DNA from: Halisarca cf. caerulea | Lineage: Eukaryota; Porifera; Demospongiae; Chondrillida; Halisarcidae | Direction: 5' to 3' | Assembly: GCA_963170055.1 (NCBI GenBank) | Contig: CAUJGJ010000125.1 | Location: 1,843,501 to 1,907,500, forward strand | Length of the DNA: 64,000 bases | Shown: piece after piece, positions 1 through 18,689 of the stretch | Layout of the letters: each line of letters opens with the position of its first letter | Numbering within the stretch: position 1 is the first letter of the stretch | Program-made: the position numbers and the translations under genes | Notes under the pieces: generated by a model | Databases searched by the model: none | Told to the model about the DNA's origin: nothing | The model's input: only the letters and a program-made list of their open reading frames with translations

Positions 1-8230
<8,230 letters not shown>

Positions 8231-8340
8231 TATCCAAGTCTGGATTTCGCTTCTATGCGTTTGTTTGCGTTACTTAGCGTGATAACAGCGGAGCCATGCA
8301 TGACGAGACGGCCGACGATGGCATAACCATAGATAATCTA

Positions 8341-8571
8341 TAAGGTAAAGGACCCAAATTTCGTAAAGCCCCTTAATTCGTGCATAGCTGTCAAATAAGT
8401 ATTTCAACTTGAATTGAGTGGGTTAGAATACTTAGGCAATGTCGAATTCACAAATCCCTTTTGCTGCGCATTCTAAAGAAAGTAATCTGACTCACTCAAT
8501 TCAAGTTGAAATGCTTTTTAACGGCTACGCACGAATTAAGGGGCTTTACGAAATTTGGGTACCTTACCTTA
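8341..8571. mobile_element. Nearly complete foldback element, about 230 bp
   Basis: A terminal inverted repeat of about 43 bp (GACCCAAATTTCGTAAAGCC on the left) plus a second internal complementary pair (ATTTCAACTTGAATTGAGTG and its reverse complement). Most of the element can fold on itself. It sits just upstream of the SELENOO start. Confidence 0.8.
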
Positions 8572-8639
8572 CATACGTGTGTATAGATTATCTATGGCAT
8601 ATCTTTCCCGTAGAATGCCAGTCAAGGAAAAGAAGGACA

Positions 8640-9430
8640 AAATCACATCCATGTACATTTGCATTACCATTTGAGGAGCATGGTTTTCTCCTTTCCAAAG
8701 GAGCGTTCCAGGATGCACTACGTTTGAGGTATGGTTGGCCAATTGCAGGTATTAGCTCATAATGTCCTTGTGGTGCTCCACTCTCAGTTGATCATGCAAT
8801 GATTTGTCACAAGGGCGGGTTACCATCTTTATGCCACAATAAGATTCATGATCTTACCGCCAATCTCATTGTGTGTCTATTGAATCCAGGTTACAGTACC
8901 TTCATGATGAGGAATTTCAGTTTTGCACCACCAACAGGGAGGACAAAGCATGTCTGGATGTACAAGCAAGTGACTTCTGGTGCAAAGGTCAGGAGGCCTT
9001 ATTCGGCATAAGGGTGTTCTACCCATCTGCCTCCTCATACCGCCAGAAGGACCTGAAAGCTGTGTACACACTGCACGAAAGGCAGAAGAAGAGGGCCTAT
9101 GCTAAGTGTGTAAGGTAGGTTGAACATGGGGCGTTCACTCCCCTTGCCTTTGTCTCCACAGGTGGTATATATGGCCAGAGATTGTTCGATTTTTATCAAG
9201 AGAGTTGGAGATCTACTGTCTGACAAGAAAAAGATTCTGTATGCCAAGATGATGTTCCTGATCATGATTAGATGCAGATTTTCATTTGCCTTACTTAGAT
9301 CCTCCATCAGAGCAATTAGAGGATCTCGCCAACTAAGGCACATGCAGCACGAGGTCTGTGATTTTTCTCGTGCCCTGGTTGATGGACAATTTTACAAACA
9401 ATATATGTCAATTGCCTTTTCTTTTATTTA
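8640..9430 (+). pseudogene. 5'-truncated R2-like retroelement C-terminal fragment
   Basis: Broken frames match the last third of the intact ORF at 30133-33318: EEHGFLLSKGAFQDALRLRY, then the CCHC-like CPCGAPLSVDHAMICHKGG, a diverged endonuclease region (FFDVRIF-like site reads FGIRVFYPSA) and the terminal MIRCRFSFALLRSSIRAIRG. Stop codons and frameshifts interrupt it (for example after about 8760 and 9115). Reverse-transcriptase motifs are absent, consistent with 5' truncation during target-primed reverse transcription. Confidence 0.85.
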
Positions 9431-9800
9431 ATATCTATTGTATAAGTGTTGTTACTCTTGTTTGCATGAGTTGATAAATATTATATTGTTTCATAAAAAA
9501 ATATCGACAGAAAGGTACATTGACAAGAATTAAATAAAGGCAAAGACATTTCTTGATATTTGGTAACTCAAGGTATATACATGCATGGACATGCACTTTC
9601 CTCCTCTGTATATTTCATCAGGATACATTCCTGTACATTAGTTTCACGCACAACTATCCAGTGCAATCGATCGCTTACTACAGTATTATTACAATAGAAT
9701 TGTTCAATACTGTACATATAAATACCCATATACACATGTACAAAGGTAAATGCAAACTGCACAAGTGATAGATGACAAAGCAAATACACTGGAATGTTAT
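9431..9800. other. Intergenic, no gene seen
   Basis: AT-rich sequence between the decayed retroelement and the 3' end of the glycosyltransferase gene. It probably contains the glycosyltransferase 3' UTR. I see no conserved reading frame. Confidence 0.5.
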
Positions 9801-11123
9801 CTAAAGAAGTGTGCACTTTTGCATGTCGAATATATTAGAATAGGGAATTGGGCACATTTCCAATGCTACTGTACTAAATCCACTTCTGTACCCTTGGACC
9901 AGAAGAGATGCACGTGACATAATCACTAGTTCTGCTCCTGTTGCAACTTCCTGTAGTGTCATATTGCCACGCTTGGTCATTTTGTCTATGTGCACTGCCA
10001 CTCCCGGAATAGCAACAATCCTAGCTTTGTAATTCTCTGCTGCCCATGACTTCACTACTGGAGAATCAGTAAAAAGAACAATAGGTACATGTGTTCCGAG
10101 TATTTGACTCTTATTAATGGCACAGTCAAGCAAAAGTCTCCATGTTGATGGTTTATGGTAGAGGCTGAATCGTACTGGCACTTCATTCCATATACCAAGA
10201 AAACCTGTTCTAATGTGAACTGCAACATATTTTTGCTCTGCTGGGATCCCCATTTTACTAGAAATATGCTTGGCCATCTTCACCGCTGAATTGCTGAAGG
10301 CAAGCAGGTAGTGTGCTAACATTGAGTTCACAAGTCTCGGTCGATCAGAGGTGGTAATATATTTTATCACATCTTCTAAATGTTTTCCATACAACTTTTT
10401 CTTTGTATAGTTACCAAAATGAGAAAAGAAGTAAGGAAAAGTTTCTAGTCTTATGTTTGTCTTGATCTTCAAGTGTTTCGCTTCAGTTGAAAGAATCTGC
10501 TTTTCAATAACTTGTAATTGTGTGGTGAGGTTCAATGAAGCCATCATTATGAGTACTTTGTGAGGAAGCTGGTCAATTTTGGTGACCAGTGGTCTGTCGA
10601 TATTCCAGTTTATTGCTGCAGGTTCAAATATATCAGTCTGACACTCAGGGACAAAAGGCTGAGTCCACTGTACCAGAAACAACCGTTCAGACACCACAGC
10701 CAGCAGGAGCGAAAGTAAAAGCCCTCTTACCCTGTCACCTATTCCTCCACAAACCCGGTTGCAGTACCAAGTGAGCGTTCGTACACTGGGATCTCCCATC
10801 AAAAGATTATTTCTCCAGATTTTATGTTTCTTTTGGTATTCCGCCAACAATGGGTCCAGATAGGTGAAAAGGGGGCTTTCCGAGAAACTTGAATCACCTT
10901 GGCAGTTTGGTTCTTTTGGCAACGTGAATTTAGTCTCATTTGCCACATTTTCGTCCGCAATCTTGGCAGATGTTAAGTAATGCTTTGAGAGTACTTTCAG
11001 TTGAGGAAGAAGAGCCGACTGAACACGGTTGTCAATAGTCTGTCGCCCCGAACACACGACTGCTAGTACCAACACAGTGAGGCAAACTGCTGACAAATAT
11101 AGCCACAGTATTAACTTCTTCAT
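9801..11123 (-). CDS. Type II membrane glycosyltransferase, fucosyltransferase-like (paralog 1)
   Basis: A 440-aa single-exon ORF. It has a short cytoplasmic MKK head and a signal-anchor helix (about residues 4-24), then a stem and a lumenal catalytic region, the topology of Golgi glycosyltransferases. The motif CGGIGDRVRGLLLSLLLAVV followed by SERLFLVQW resembles the GG-x-GNR donor-site region of GT-B fucosyltransferases, and VAVHIRTGF resembles their HxR motif. Late motifs include VPIVLFTDSP and VQGYRSGFSTVALEMCP. Several N-glycosylation sequons (NLT, NYT, NKS, NMT) are present. The assignment to fucosyltransferase is family inference; acceptor and donor are unknown. A close paralog lies at 26109-27446 on the same strand, so this is a local duplication interrupted by transposons. 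Confidence 0.72.
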   Translation of the reverse strand: MKKLILWLYLSAVCLTVLVLAVVCSGRQTIDNRVQSALLPQLKVLSKHYLTSAKIADENVANETKFTLPKEPNCQGDSSFSESPLFTYLDPLLAEYQKKHKIWRNNLLMGDPSVRTLTWYCNRVCGGIGDRVRGLLLSLLLAVVSERLFLVQWTQPFVPECQTDIFEPAAINWNIDRPLVTKIDQLPHKVLIMMASLNLTTQLQVIEKQILSTEAKHLKIKTNIRLETFPYFFSHFGNYTKKKLYGKHLEDVIKYITTSDRPRLVNSMLAHYLLAFSNSAVKMAKHISSKMGIPAEQKYVAVHIRTGFLGIWNEVPVRFSLYHKPSTWRLLLDCAINKSQILGTHVPIVLFTDSPVVKSWAAENYKARIVAIPGVAVHIDKMTKRGNMTLQEVATGAELVIMSRASLLVQGYRSGFSTVALEMCPIPYSNIFDMQKCTLL

Positions 11124-11665
11124 TGTGTCGGTTCTGTATAGTAATGCCTACACCGTATAGAGCGGTGTATAGACTTGCAGACGAAGGGAATTCCGGTCGC
11201 AAGACATCCAGTCGACTGAAGCTGTTTCTCGACGGTCTGGAACAGCCGCAGATCGACTCAGTGATGTACTAGGTGATGTCGCAATGTCAGATCGCTGTGA
11301 GACGCGCTTACGCAACGCCGCCACTAGCTTGGGAATTCCAGCTATAGGTCGGTCATCCATCAGACAATTTTTATAAGTATACTACAATTTGAATATAATT
11401 TTAAGCAGAAATATAGTAGTATATAAGCCAGTGGTAACAATTCAGTCTGATCATGGATACTCTATACTGTATCTATTATATGGTCTGATTCAGTGGTAAC
11501 AATAATCATTTAGGTATACTCATAACTTCCATTTTTATGTGATTGTATGTACGTTGATAGCTGTACTGATTCATCGGTCAATGGCATGGCCATGCTAGTC
11601 TAGTGTAGCTGATCCTTTCCACCATATAAAATGAGTGGGAGGAAGCCCTGCCAATTTCATATGGC
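11124..11665. other. Upstream region of glycosyltransferase 1
   Basis: Holds the presumed promoter and 5' UTR. A 70-codon open frame (11360-11148, minus) ends 24 bp upstream of the glycosyltransferase ATG and might be an upstream ORF or chance; it resembles no family I know. The rest is AT-rich without recognisable features. Confidence 0.4.
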
Positions 11666-11745
11666 GGAAAGGGTAGTCTCACGTAGCCAGACCCACACTC
11701 GCCGCCGTGCGAGATTGGGTCTGGTTAAGCAAGACTACGGAAAGG
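11666..11745. mobile_element. 66-bp foldback element with perfect 7-bp target duplication
   Basis: A hairpin at 11673-11738 starting GTAGTCTCACGTAGCCAGAC and ending GGGTCTGGTTAAGCAAGACTAC-like sequence is bracketed by GGAAAGG on both sides (11666-11672 and 11739-11745). It is related to the hairpin at 47882-47945. Confidence 0.75.
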
Positions 11746-11979
11746 ATCAACCATGCCAGGCTATGGCCATGCAGTGTCCAGGGGACTGGATAGGATTGAC
11801 GTTAATTAAAAACACAAAGAAAAATCGCAATTCATCACTTTAAAAGACAAGGAGATGGGTAGATCATTGAATGAGCTACAGTTGCAAGAGCTCCACAATC
11901 TACAATAATATACACTAACTACAGTAACTAGTGGGATTTTGATGTAAGTCACTAGCCAAAAATGATTTTTACACCAAAC

Positions 11980-12009
11980 GTTTCGACAGCTGACTGCTGT
12001 CTTCGTCAG
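11980..12009 (-). ncRNA. Hammerhead-ribozyme-like core of the Penelope element
   Basis: The minus strand reads CTGACGA, a 6-bp stem GACAGC/GCTGTC with a 5-nt loop, then GAAAC, which fits the CUGANGA-stem II-GAAA core. Penelope-like elements are known to carry minimal hammerhead motifs. I could not identify convincing stem I and stem III strands, so self-cleavage is unproven. Confidence 0.5.
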
Positions 12010-12203
12010 TGGAATGAAATACAGAAAGGTGTGTGTGTATTTATACATGCAGTGTGTGAGAAGTGATGACAGCTGATGATGTGTGATGTGTGAATAATAA
12101 TTAGATGAATGGTGTCAGAATGTGATTACAAAAATGGGGAAGGGGGAAAGATAAAGTAAACCACAGCAAAGTAAAATGTAATAAAAAATAAAGCACTGTC
12201 AAG

Positions 12204-12671
12204 TTAAAATAGCTGTTTATAGTGTGATGGAAGTGTTCCTATTTCTCTGTTAAGGGCATGAGGCTCCTTCTGGATCCTCCAAGACTCTAGCAGGCACCGT
12301 CGGGATGTCAGGCGACATGTCTCCAGTATCTTCGTCCCAGTCCAATCTATGTTATGACCTGTCTTATGTGTGTGTTCAGCTAGGGCAGATGTGGCTACAT
12401 GGTTATCTCTAACTGCTCGCTGGTGTTCCTTTAATCTCTGTCCTAGGGTCCTACCAGTTTGGCCTATATAAGACTGGGGGCAATCACTACAAGGGATCTG
12501 GTACACTACTTCTGCTCTGTCTTCCTTGGGTATAGGGTCCTTGGGGTGAACTACAAGCTGTCTTAGGGTACCTCTTTGACACCAGATGAAATACTGACCC
12601 TGCTTGACCTTTGCTTGAATGCCACCTTCTTCGCCTTCCGTGATACCTACTACCAACAGATCCAAGCTCAA
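12204..12671 (-). pseudogene. Penelope-like element GIY-YIG endonuclease domain (C-terminal fragment)
   Basis: A 155-aa open frame. It contains VVYQIPCSDCPQSYIGQTGR with the GIY-YIG signature variant (VYQI...SYIGQTGR), the Cys pair CSDC, then LGQRLKEHQRAV and SALAEHTHKTGHNIDW, the order seen in Penelope-like element endonuclease domains. It nicks DNA for retroelement insertion in intact elements. The fragment lacks the reverse transcriptase domain that should precede it, and no start codon of the original ORF is preserved. Confidence 0.88.
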
Positions 12672-12680
12672 ACTAATGTG

Positions 12681-13397
12681 CTATTTGAGTGGTCAAAGAC
12701 ATGATCATGAAATCTAAACTGGCAGTGTAAAAGATTTTTGACCTAAGATTGACTCAGAGGTTCTGTTAGTGCATGACAGATCCACTCCATGCTCATGAAA
12801 TTGAGGGTGGTATGGCCCAATTCCAAATAGAACTTGAAACGTGGCATGGTGTCAATCACTCTGATAGAAGATGTCGGGAGTGTGGTGCTGACACTGGTCA
12901 CTGGATGATGTCTAGCGCTGCATGGTATACTCAACGCAAACCAGTGAATGATCATGTCAGCCACGTCGATCATCTATTGTTTTCATACAATGGTTGTGGA
13001 TGCCAAAGTTACAATATTACCTTGGTCCTTGCCTGTCATGATATGAAAGCTGCTAAACGGTTGTATGTCATGGTGTGCCCAATCTGTATGACATCTATTT
13101 GTCTATAATATTATATTCTTTGTTTCTGATGACAGTTTATCTTTTCCTGTGCTTCATTGGGTATGCTGTACCCTAGTGTTGCTGTACATGTCTGCATGTT
13201 GAAAATTGATTTATTGATTGATGTGCAAAATTATACGTAACCGTGGGTTATGTATGTATAATTATTATAGTATTATCTATGATTCTGAACCCACAGCATA
13301 TACATATGTGCAGGATGTAGGACATTGTACAGTGCACTAGAGCTCAGTCCAACTGAACTCTGTCTAGCCCTATATCCATGCATCTAGCTTGCTCATG
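12681..13397. other. Intergenic, no supported gene
   Basis: One 111-codon open frame (12773-13108, plus) has several Cys and His residues (CRECGADTGHW) but no family I recognise and no splice context. The rest is AT-rich. Confidence 0.4.
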
Positions 13398-13470
13398 CAC
13401 CATGGGAAGAATAAGACCCTTGTATGACCCCAATATGAACCTTGACAAGGGTCTTATTCTTCCCATGGTG
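13398..13470. repeat. Perfect 26-bp inverted repeat (hairpin)
   Basis: CACCATGGGAAGAATAAGAC at the left recurs as its exact reverse complement ending at 13470, with a loop of about 21 nt. It is probably a tiny foldback element. Confidence 0.8.
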
Positions 13471-13782
13471 TGGAACTCCATCCTAGATACACATCCAACT
13501 TGAAGACCAAAGAATTGTGCTTGTTTTTTGGTCATTTTGGTACCTGTTAACAATTTGTTATTGTCTGTCTGATCACTGCCATTCCTGTTGTTTGTTTGTT
13601 TTTTCATCTTACGCTTGCCACAAAGGTCAATCATACACATATACACACACACACACATACAAGCACATTAATTTATACACATTCCTACAGGTAATCACAC
13701 CCACACACACATTAGAACATTTCCTGTCACCCCCCTTTGTGTATTTAAGCCGTCGCTCACTGCTATACTTCAGATTTGTTGG

Positions 13783-13808
13783 CTGATGAAGGTCTACGTG
13801 GCCGAAAC
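13783..13808 (+). ncRNA. Hammerhead-like core, plus strand
   Basis: CTGATGA, then A and a 4-bp stem GGTC/GGCC with a short loop, then GAAAC. It sits in sequence resembling a Penelope terminal region (GGCTGATGAAGGTCTACGTG), without any nearby ORF. Flanking stems I and III were not demonstrated. Confidence 0.42.
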
Positions 13809-13894
13809 GTTCTATATTGAATGATTTTTGAAGATTTATCTATGCTACGTGATTGCTCATTAAGATAATCTACTTGTTGCATGCATGTATGTGT

Positions 13895-13954
<60 letters not shown>

Positions 13955-14072
13955 ACACACACACACACACACATACACACAACGCACGCATGTACGCGCA
14001 CACACACAACGCGCATACACACACAAGCACACACACACACACACATACATACACACAACGCATGCATGTGTG

Positions 14073-14167
<95 letters not shown>

Positions 14168-14184
14168 CGCACACATGTACGCGT

Positions 14185-14232
<48 letters not shown>

Positions 14233-14240
14233 ACAGGTAC
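13895..14240. repeat. Complex (CA)n array with GCGC and ACGCA interruptions
   Basis: About 345 bp of CA repeats broken by GCGCGCGCAC, ACGCACGCATGTACGCGC and similar purine-pyrimidine alternations. Open frames on both strands are repeat translations. Confidence 0.96.
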
Positions 14241-14433
14241 ATACATACATGTGTACATAGAACTCACATGACTGCTCATTCTGGACATGTACCTCATCCT
14301 AATCTGAGCACTGGACTGTGGCTCGATCGGGCTCTCATAAGGAGCTGGTTTGACTTTGTATGCATCTGTGTTGATGGGGACTTTCCTGAGAGGGGTCAAG
14401 AGTAACCCACAGTGATATATGTGACAGTCAAAC

Positions 14434-14436
14434 TGT

Positions 14437-14503
<67 letters not shown>

Positions 14504-14544
14504 CACGCGTGCATGCGTGCATTCGTGCATTTGTGCATGTTTAC

Positions 14545-14612
<68 letters not shown>

Positions 14613-14720
14613 ATGTGTGTGTATCTATGTTTATGTGTGTGCATGTGTGCCTATATGTTTGTGTGTGTGTACGTGTGCGCGCGCGCGCGTGTGTGTGTGT
14701 GTGTGTGTGTGGTGTTGTGT
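14434..14720. repeat. Complex (GT)n array
   Basis: About 285 bp of GT repeats with GCGTGC and GCATG interruptions and a GCGCGCGCGC core near 14680. Together with 13895-14240 it forms two opposed Z-DNA-prone blocks either side of about 190 bp of unique sequence. Confidence 0.96.
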
Positions 14721-15613
14721 GCATGTTCGTGAGTAATACTACTGTTTAATTATAGCCTACCACTCACTCGCTCACTCTCTCCCTCTCTCCCTCAACTGTC
14801 TCCACCCCCTTCCCCCCACAGACTTCAAATATACGATATCTACCAGTTCCAGTTTGTCAACATAATTGTGTGGCTATGTTGTCCATTCCCACCATCGAAC
14901 TATGTGCCAATCACGCAAGATGTTCAGAACTTTCAATGTCACTTTCACTCTTTACAATCCTATGATTTGCAATGCTGGATTACAAATTTGTGTTTTGCGC
15001 TGAAATACAAATTTGTGCTCTGAAATGCAATGGTTGGAGTAAAAAATTGTGTTGTTATCCATTGAAATAATCTTCTTCCTCTTAGCTTGCATGTAGGAGC
15101 AATTATAGCTGGAGTAGCCCAAGAAGTGGAATGTCCCGCATTGTATACTTGATCTCCAGAGAGGACACTACATGTGATAAAATAAAAGATGTACTAGAAC
15201 CACATTTAGTCAGTGTATTGTAACAGTATAAATTCTTAACATTGTATGCTCATAGTAATTGTCAAATACAATTTTCAGTGCTATATTATTGGATAATATA
15301 ATCAATACTGTGATATGATACAAAATTATCAAATCAAAGTATACAAACAGAGGTCAATGTACAAATTAAACTTAAGAAATTAGACGTTGTTTGAAGAATT
15401 TGTAAAACCACTCATATAATTAGGCGGTCATTCCAAGAAGTTGCTTAAATGTAATTTAACTGCATGAAAATGTTGTAATATCATAGACACTCTATATTTA
15501 CATATTAATATAAATTCATACCATGCAATTGAATAGTTGGAGATCAAGTTGCTTTGTACTTTCTGCCACCACCCACATAGTAGACTGAGATGTTCTTCCT
15601 CTACAGCATAGAC
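14721..15613. other. Intergenic, no supported gene
   Basis: A pyrimidine-rich tract ending in CACAG (about 14770-14820) looks like a 3' splice site, but no coding frame I can identify follows. The remainder is AT-rich unique sequence. Confidence 0.4.
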
Positions 15614-16272
15614 TACCGTATGCGCTCTAATTTTCGCGGGCCTAAACTTTCGCGGTTTTCGCGGATTGGAAGCCATCCGCGAAAGTTTAAATCAGCGAAA
15701 AGTTTGAAATCTTGCGCAGTGATATAAAATGGCCGTCGCAGTGATATAAAATGGCTGTCGCTGAACAGCGGGCAGCACTAGTACTGTCGACGCCTTGTTG
15801 TATTCTTATTAGATCCACGATGATATACCTAATAATGGTGTGAAAGAAGGTATATAGGCTTGTCCGCTGTCTTTATTTTGTCTTCGTTTGCGTTCGCATG
15901 TGCCTGTAGCCACCTGACGGTGAATGTGTCGCCCGATTCGTTCGTTTTTGGTTCGCAAGCGTCTGGACTTTCCAGATTTGGAGCAAGTTGTCCCATCAAG
16001 TATGGCAGATGCTGTTAGAAAAGAAATATGTAGCAATTCAGAGGAAGAAACCGCTCGCGTGTCTGTGCATTGTCCAGCCTGTTTGGCTTGACAATCATTA
16101 AAACTTTAGAGTGCTAATTGCGATCTAGGGTCTACTCAGGTCTCTCACTAGTTAACTTGAACAAAAAAAACAGTGGCACTGGATGGGGACCCGCGAAAAT
16201 ATAAACGCGAAAATCGCGAATTTGAGAAATCCGCGAAAGTTTAAGCCCGCGAAAATTAGAGCGCGTACGGTA
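15614..16272. mobile_element. 660-bp inverted-repeat DNA transposon derivative (TACCGTA ends)
   Basis: Terminal inverted repeats of about 42 bp: the left reads TACCGTATGCGCTCTAATTT, TCGCGG and so on; the right is the reverse complement with two mismatches. TA at both tips suits a Tc1/mariner-like TA target duplication. The interior (CCGCGAAA and TTCGCGG words, a non-coding middle) holds no transposase frame that I can see. Confidence 0.85.
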
Positions 16273-16980
16273 TCTATACTATGCATACAGTAAATGTAAA
16301 AAAAAGAACTTGGCTCGCTTCCTGAGAGCATGTTTTTCTGACTTTGTGCAGCCAGGTGCGTATTTGTGTTTAGTCACATAATGGAATATTTGGCTGAATG
16401 TAAATCTACCGTGGGATATCTTAAGTTTAATTTTTTCTTTCTGCTGCCCATGCATGTGCCCATTCGCTCGCCAATTTCGCCTTCTTACGTACTGTCTCAT
16501 GCTTCATCCTTTCTTCAAGTCATAGATACAGTTTTGTTAAATATCGCTTATAAAATCTAAATCATAGCACATCGCTGTATGGCAGTGGCGCCTCATTTTT
16601 ATTCTGGGGTCCCCATATCTACGTAGATTTGGGGATGGAGGTCCTCATATCTACGGGGGGCCCTATATCATTATGACACCAGGACAAAGTAGCCTTCATC
16701 CGGGACCTGGGACACATGCAGGACTTTATTCCGTGACAGTCCCTGAACAATCTGGAACAGTTGGCACCTATGATACCATGATCATAATTACTTCCGTTAT
16801 TCTGAAAATCACGACGTCGTCATACCTGCAATCCTATCTGGATACAACAGGTCTCAGTGGACACTTGGTCACCATGATAGTATAAATTCATCAAAATTCA
16901 TCAACAATTCGACATTTAACACTGCTCTATAGGGCTAATACAGGTACTCTAGCCTGCCACTGGAGGAGTATATGCATGTT
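16273..16980. other. Intergenic, no supported gene
   Basis: Unique, AT-rich sequence with a G-rich patch near 16610-16665. Short open frames here show no coding signs. Confidence 0.4.
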
Positions 16981-17352
16981 TCAAATCAACTTAGTTTAGT
17001 TGTACAGCCAGTAAATGAAGAGGGGTGCTTTCTCAAGGGTGATCCATGGCCTTGCCTACTGATGGACTTCCTAGCTCAGTTCAAAATTTAAGGTAGAGTA
17101 TCAGCTTACCAAGCTGAAGGTCGACAGTTCAATCCCATGCAGTGGAAGTCCACTTTTCCTCATGGTTGTTTTACCCACGTGCACAATAGACTAAGTATAG
17201 GCTAGGTTTGGTTGCCCTAGACTTATTCGACCATTATGTCTGCTGCGGAGGATATAGACCTCCTTTCCAGATGAACTAGGGTCAATTAGGTTGGGTTGCC
17301 CTAGACTTTCATAACCATTATAGGTCTATTAGTTTATAGGGAGGCATGCAAG
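16981..17352 (+). mobile_element. tRNA-derived SINE, copy B
   Basis: Shares with copy A (minus strand, 4395-4670) the 5' part GTACAGCCAGT, the tRNA-like head CTTCCTAGCTCAG ... GCTGAAGGTCG ... GTTCAATCCC, then AAGTCCACTTTTCCTCATGG and GGTTGCCCTAGACTT. A short insertion (TTCAAAATTTAA) interrupts the D-arm region. The tail is partly duplicated (GGTTGCCCTAGACTT occurs twice). Confidence 0.75.
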
Positions 17353-18689
17353 GTGGCTGGAGGCCTGTCAAGAAATATTCGGTCCATGTATTATTTGGTC
17401 CACCCGGACCGAATATTTCTGAAATATTCAGTTCTATCTGGAAATATGTGGTCCGCCCGTAAAATGGATTACCTTGTGCAGATTTGAGGTAGCAAGAAGT
17501 GCGCTTTGCAGAGACAGAGTTCTGAAAGCATGCAGATGGTTCCACGAACCTAGACTGGGCCATTGACTACAAAACGACAGGTAAGCATTTCATTGCAACC
17601 CAGAAGAGAACTAGATATGCAGGAAGGCTGCGACCTAGAAGTAAAAACAGTGAAGTATTCGTGTGAAAGAAAGGAGAAAAGGCCAGTAGGTCCATGCCAT
17701 GCAGACATGCAGTTTGTTGTCGTTTAATCAATCTTCATTTTTATTAGCCTACCAATTTTTTTAACCTTAGCAACTTAGGGGGAGGGGGCAGGGGCGGGAT
17801 CTGCCCCTGATATCCATGCATCTAGCTTCATCTCTATATTGCCTTAATTATGCTTGTCCCGAGTCCGTCTTGCATGCCCTTAGCCCAATTGATATGTTTT
17901 TATAGTGAATTTTCAGGTGAAAACTACACCGATAGTGGGAATGGTGGGGGGACATACTATTTCACATAGAGACATGAGCACCAGGTGATAAGCCATATAT
18001 ACTGCATGGAGTGCTGCTGAGATGTGCCTGCCTGCACATAAAAAATAATTTTACAAAAGAACTGCTTCACATCCATTGCAGTATCCAACCAATGCCTCTC
18101 AGATTTTTCAGCGTTTTCTATTTAAGGACAAACAAGTTTAAGTCGATCAATTGGACACTGTTTCCGTGTTGCTGTACCGGGTAACCCTCTAATGTTCACT
18201 TGATAGGAACAGATGTCAATGAGAAGTAGAGCAAGAATGAGAGGAAGATAAAACAGGACCAAATATTTCCAAAATATTTCGTCCGTAAGACAAAATAAGG
18301 AAAGAACAAGCGCTGGAATCATGCTGGAACACAGGACATGATATTTCTGGATAGGACCAAATATTTTGGAAATATATCGTCCGGCGGACAAAATATTTCC
18401 GGATCCTTTGGAAATATTTTGTCCGCCCAGACCAAAATTAGGGGGGGGGGGGGCAAACCTGCCGTGACAGGCCAACCTTGCCTGGGTAGTGGATTCCATT
18501 AAAAACTTTCTCATTCGTATATGTGTACGTGTTCGTTTGCCATTTTTTTATCTTTTTTATAGGCAAATCCCATACATTTGCCACCATAATTTGTTTTAGA
18601 ATCTACAACAACAAAATAATAATAATAATTACGTCATGCTAAAATACACAATTAAGTTGACATATTTAAGTTAACTTTGAGTCAGTAGT
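17353..18689. other. Region of repeated AAATATTT/GTCCG foldbacks
   Basis: Holds degenerate inverted repeats built of GGACCAAATATTTCC and GGAAATATTTTGTCCGCC words at about 17385-17460 and 18258-18435, plus a G11 run near 18440 and a foldback terminus at 18484-18515. It is probably a decayed DNA element. No gene is seen. Confidence 0.5.

Larger units (their letters stand above)
11930..12680 (-). mobile_element. 5'-truncated Penelope-like retroelement
   Basis: Minus strand. It comprises a GIY-YIG endonuclease ORF remnant (12671-12204) and a 3' region ending in a hammerhead-like core at 11980-12009. The reverse transcriptase part is missing, as expected for a 5'-truncated insertion. Confidence 0.82.

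Noticed and set aside
11148..11360. 70-codon ORF just upstream of glycosyltransferase 1 as a separate gene
   Set aside because: No homology that I recognise and no equivalent upstream of the paralog; kept only as a possible upstream ORF.
12773..13108. 111-codon ORF with CRECGAD motif
   Set aside because: Isolated, no family match, no splice context; more likely chance or decayed transposon.
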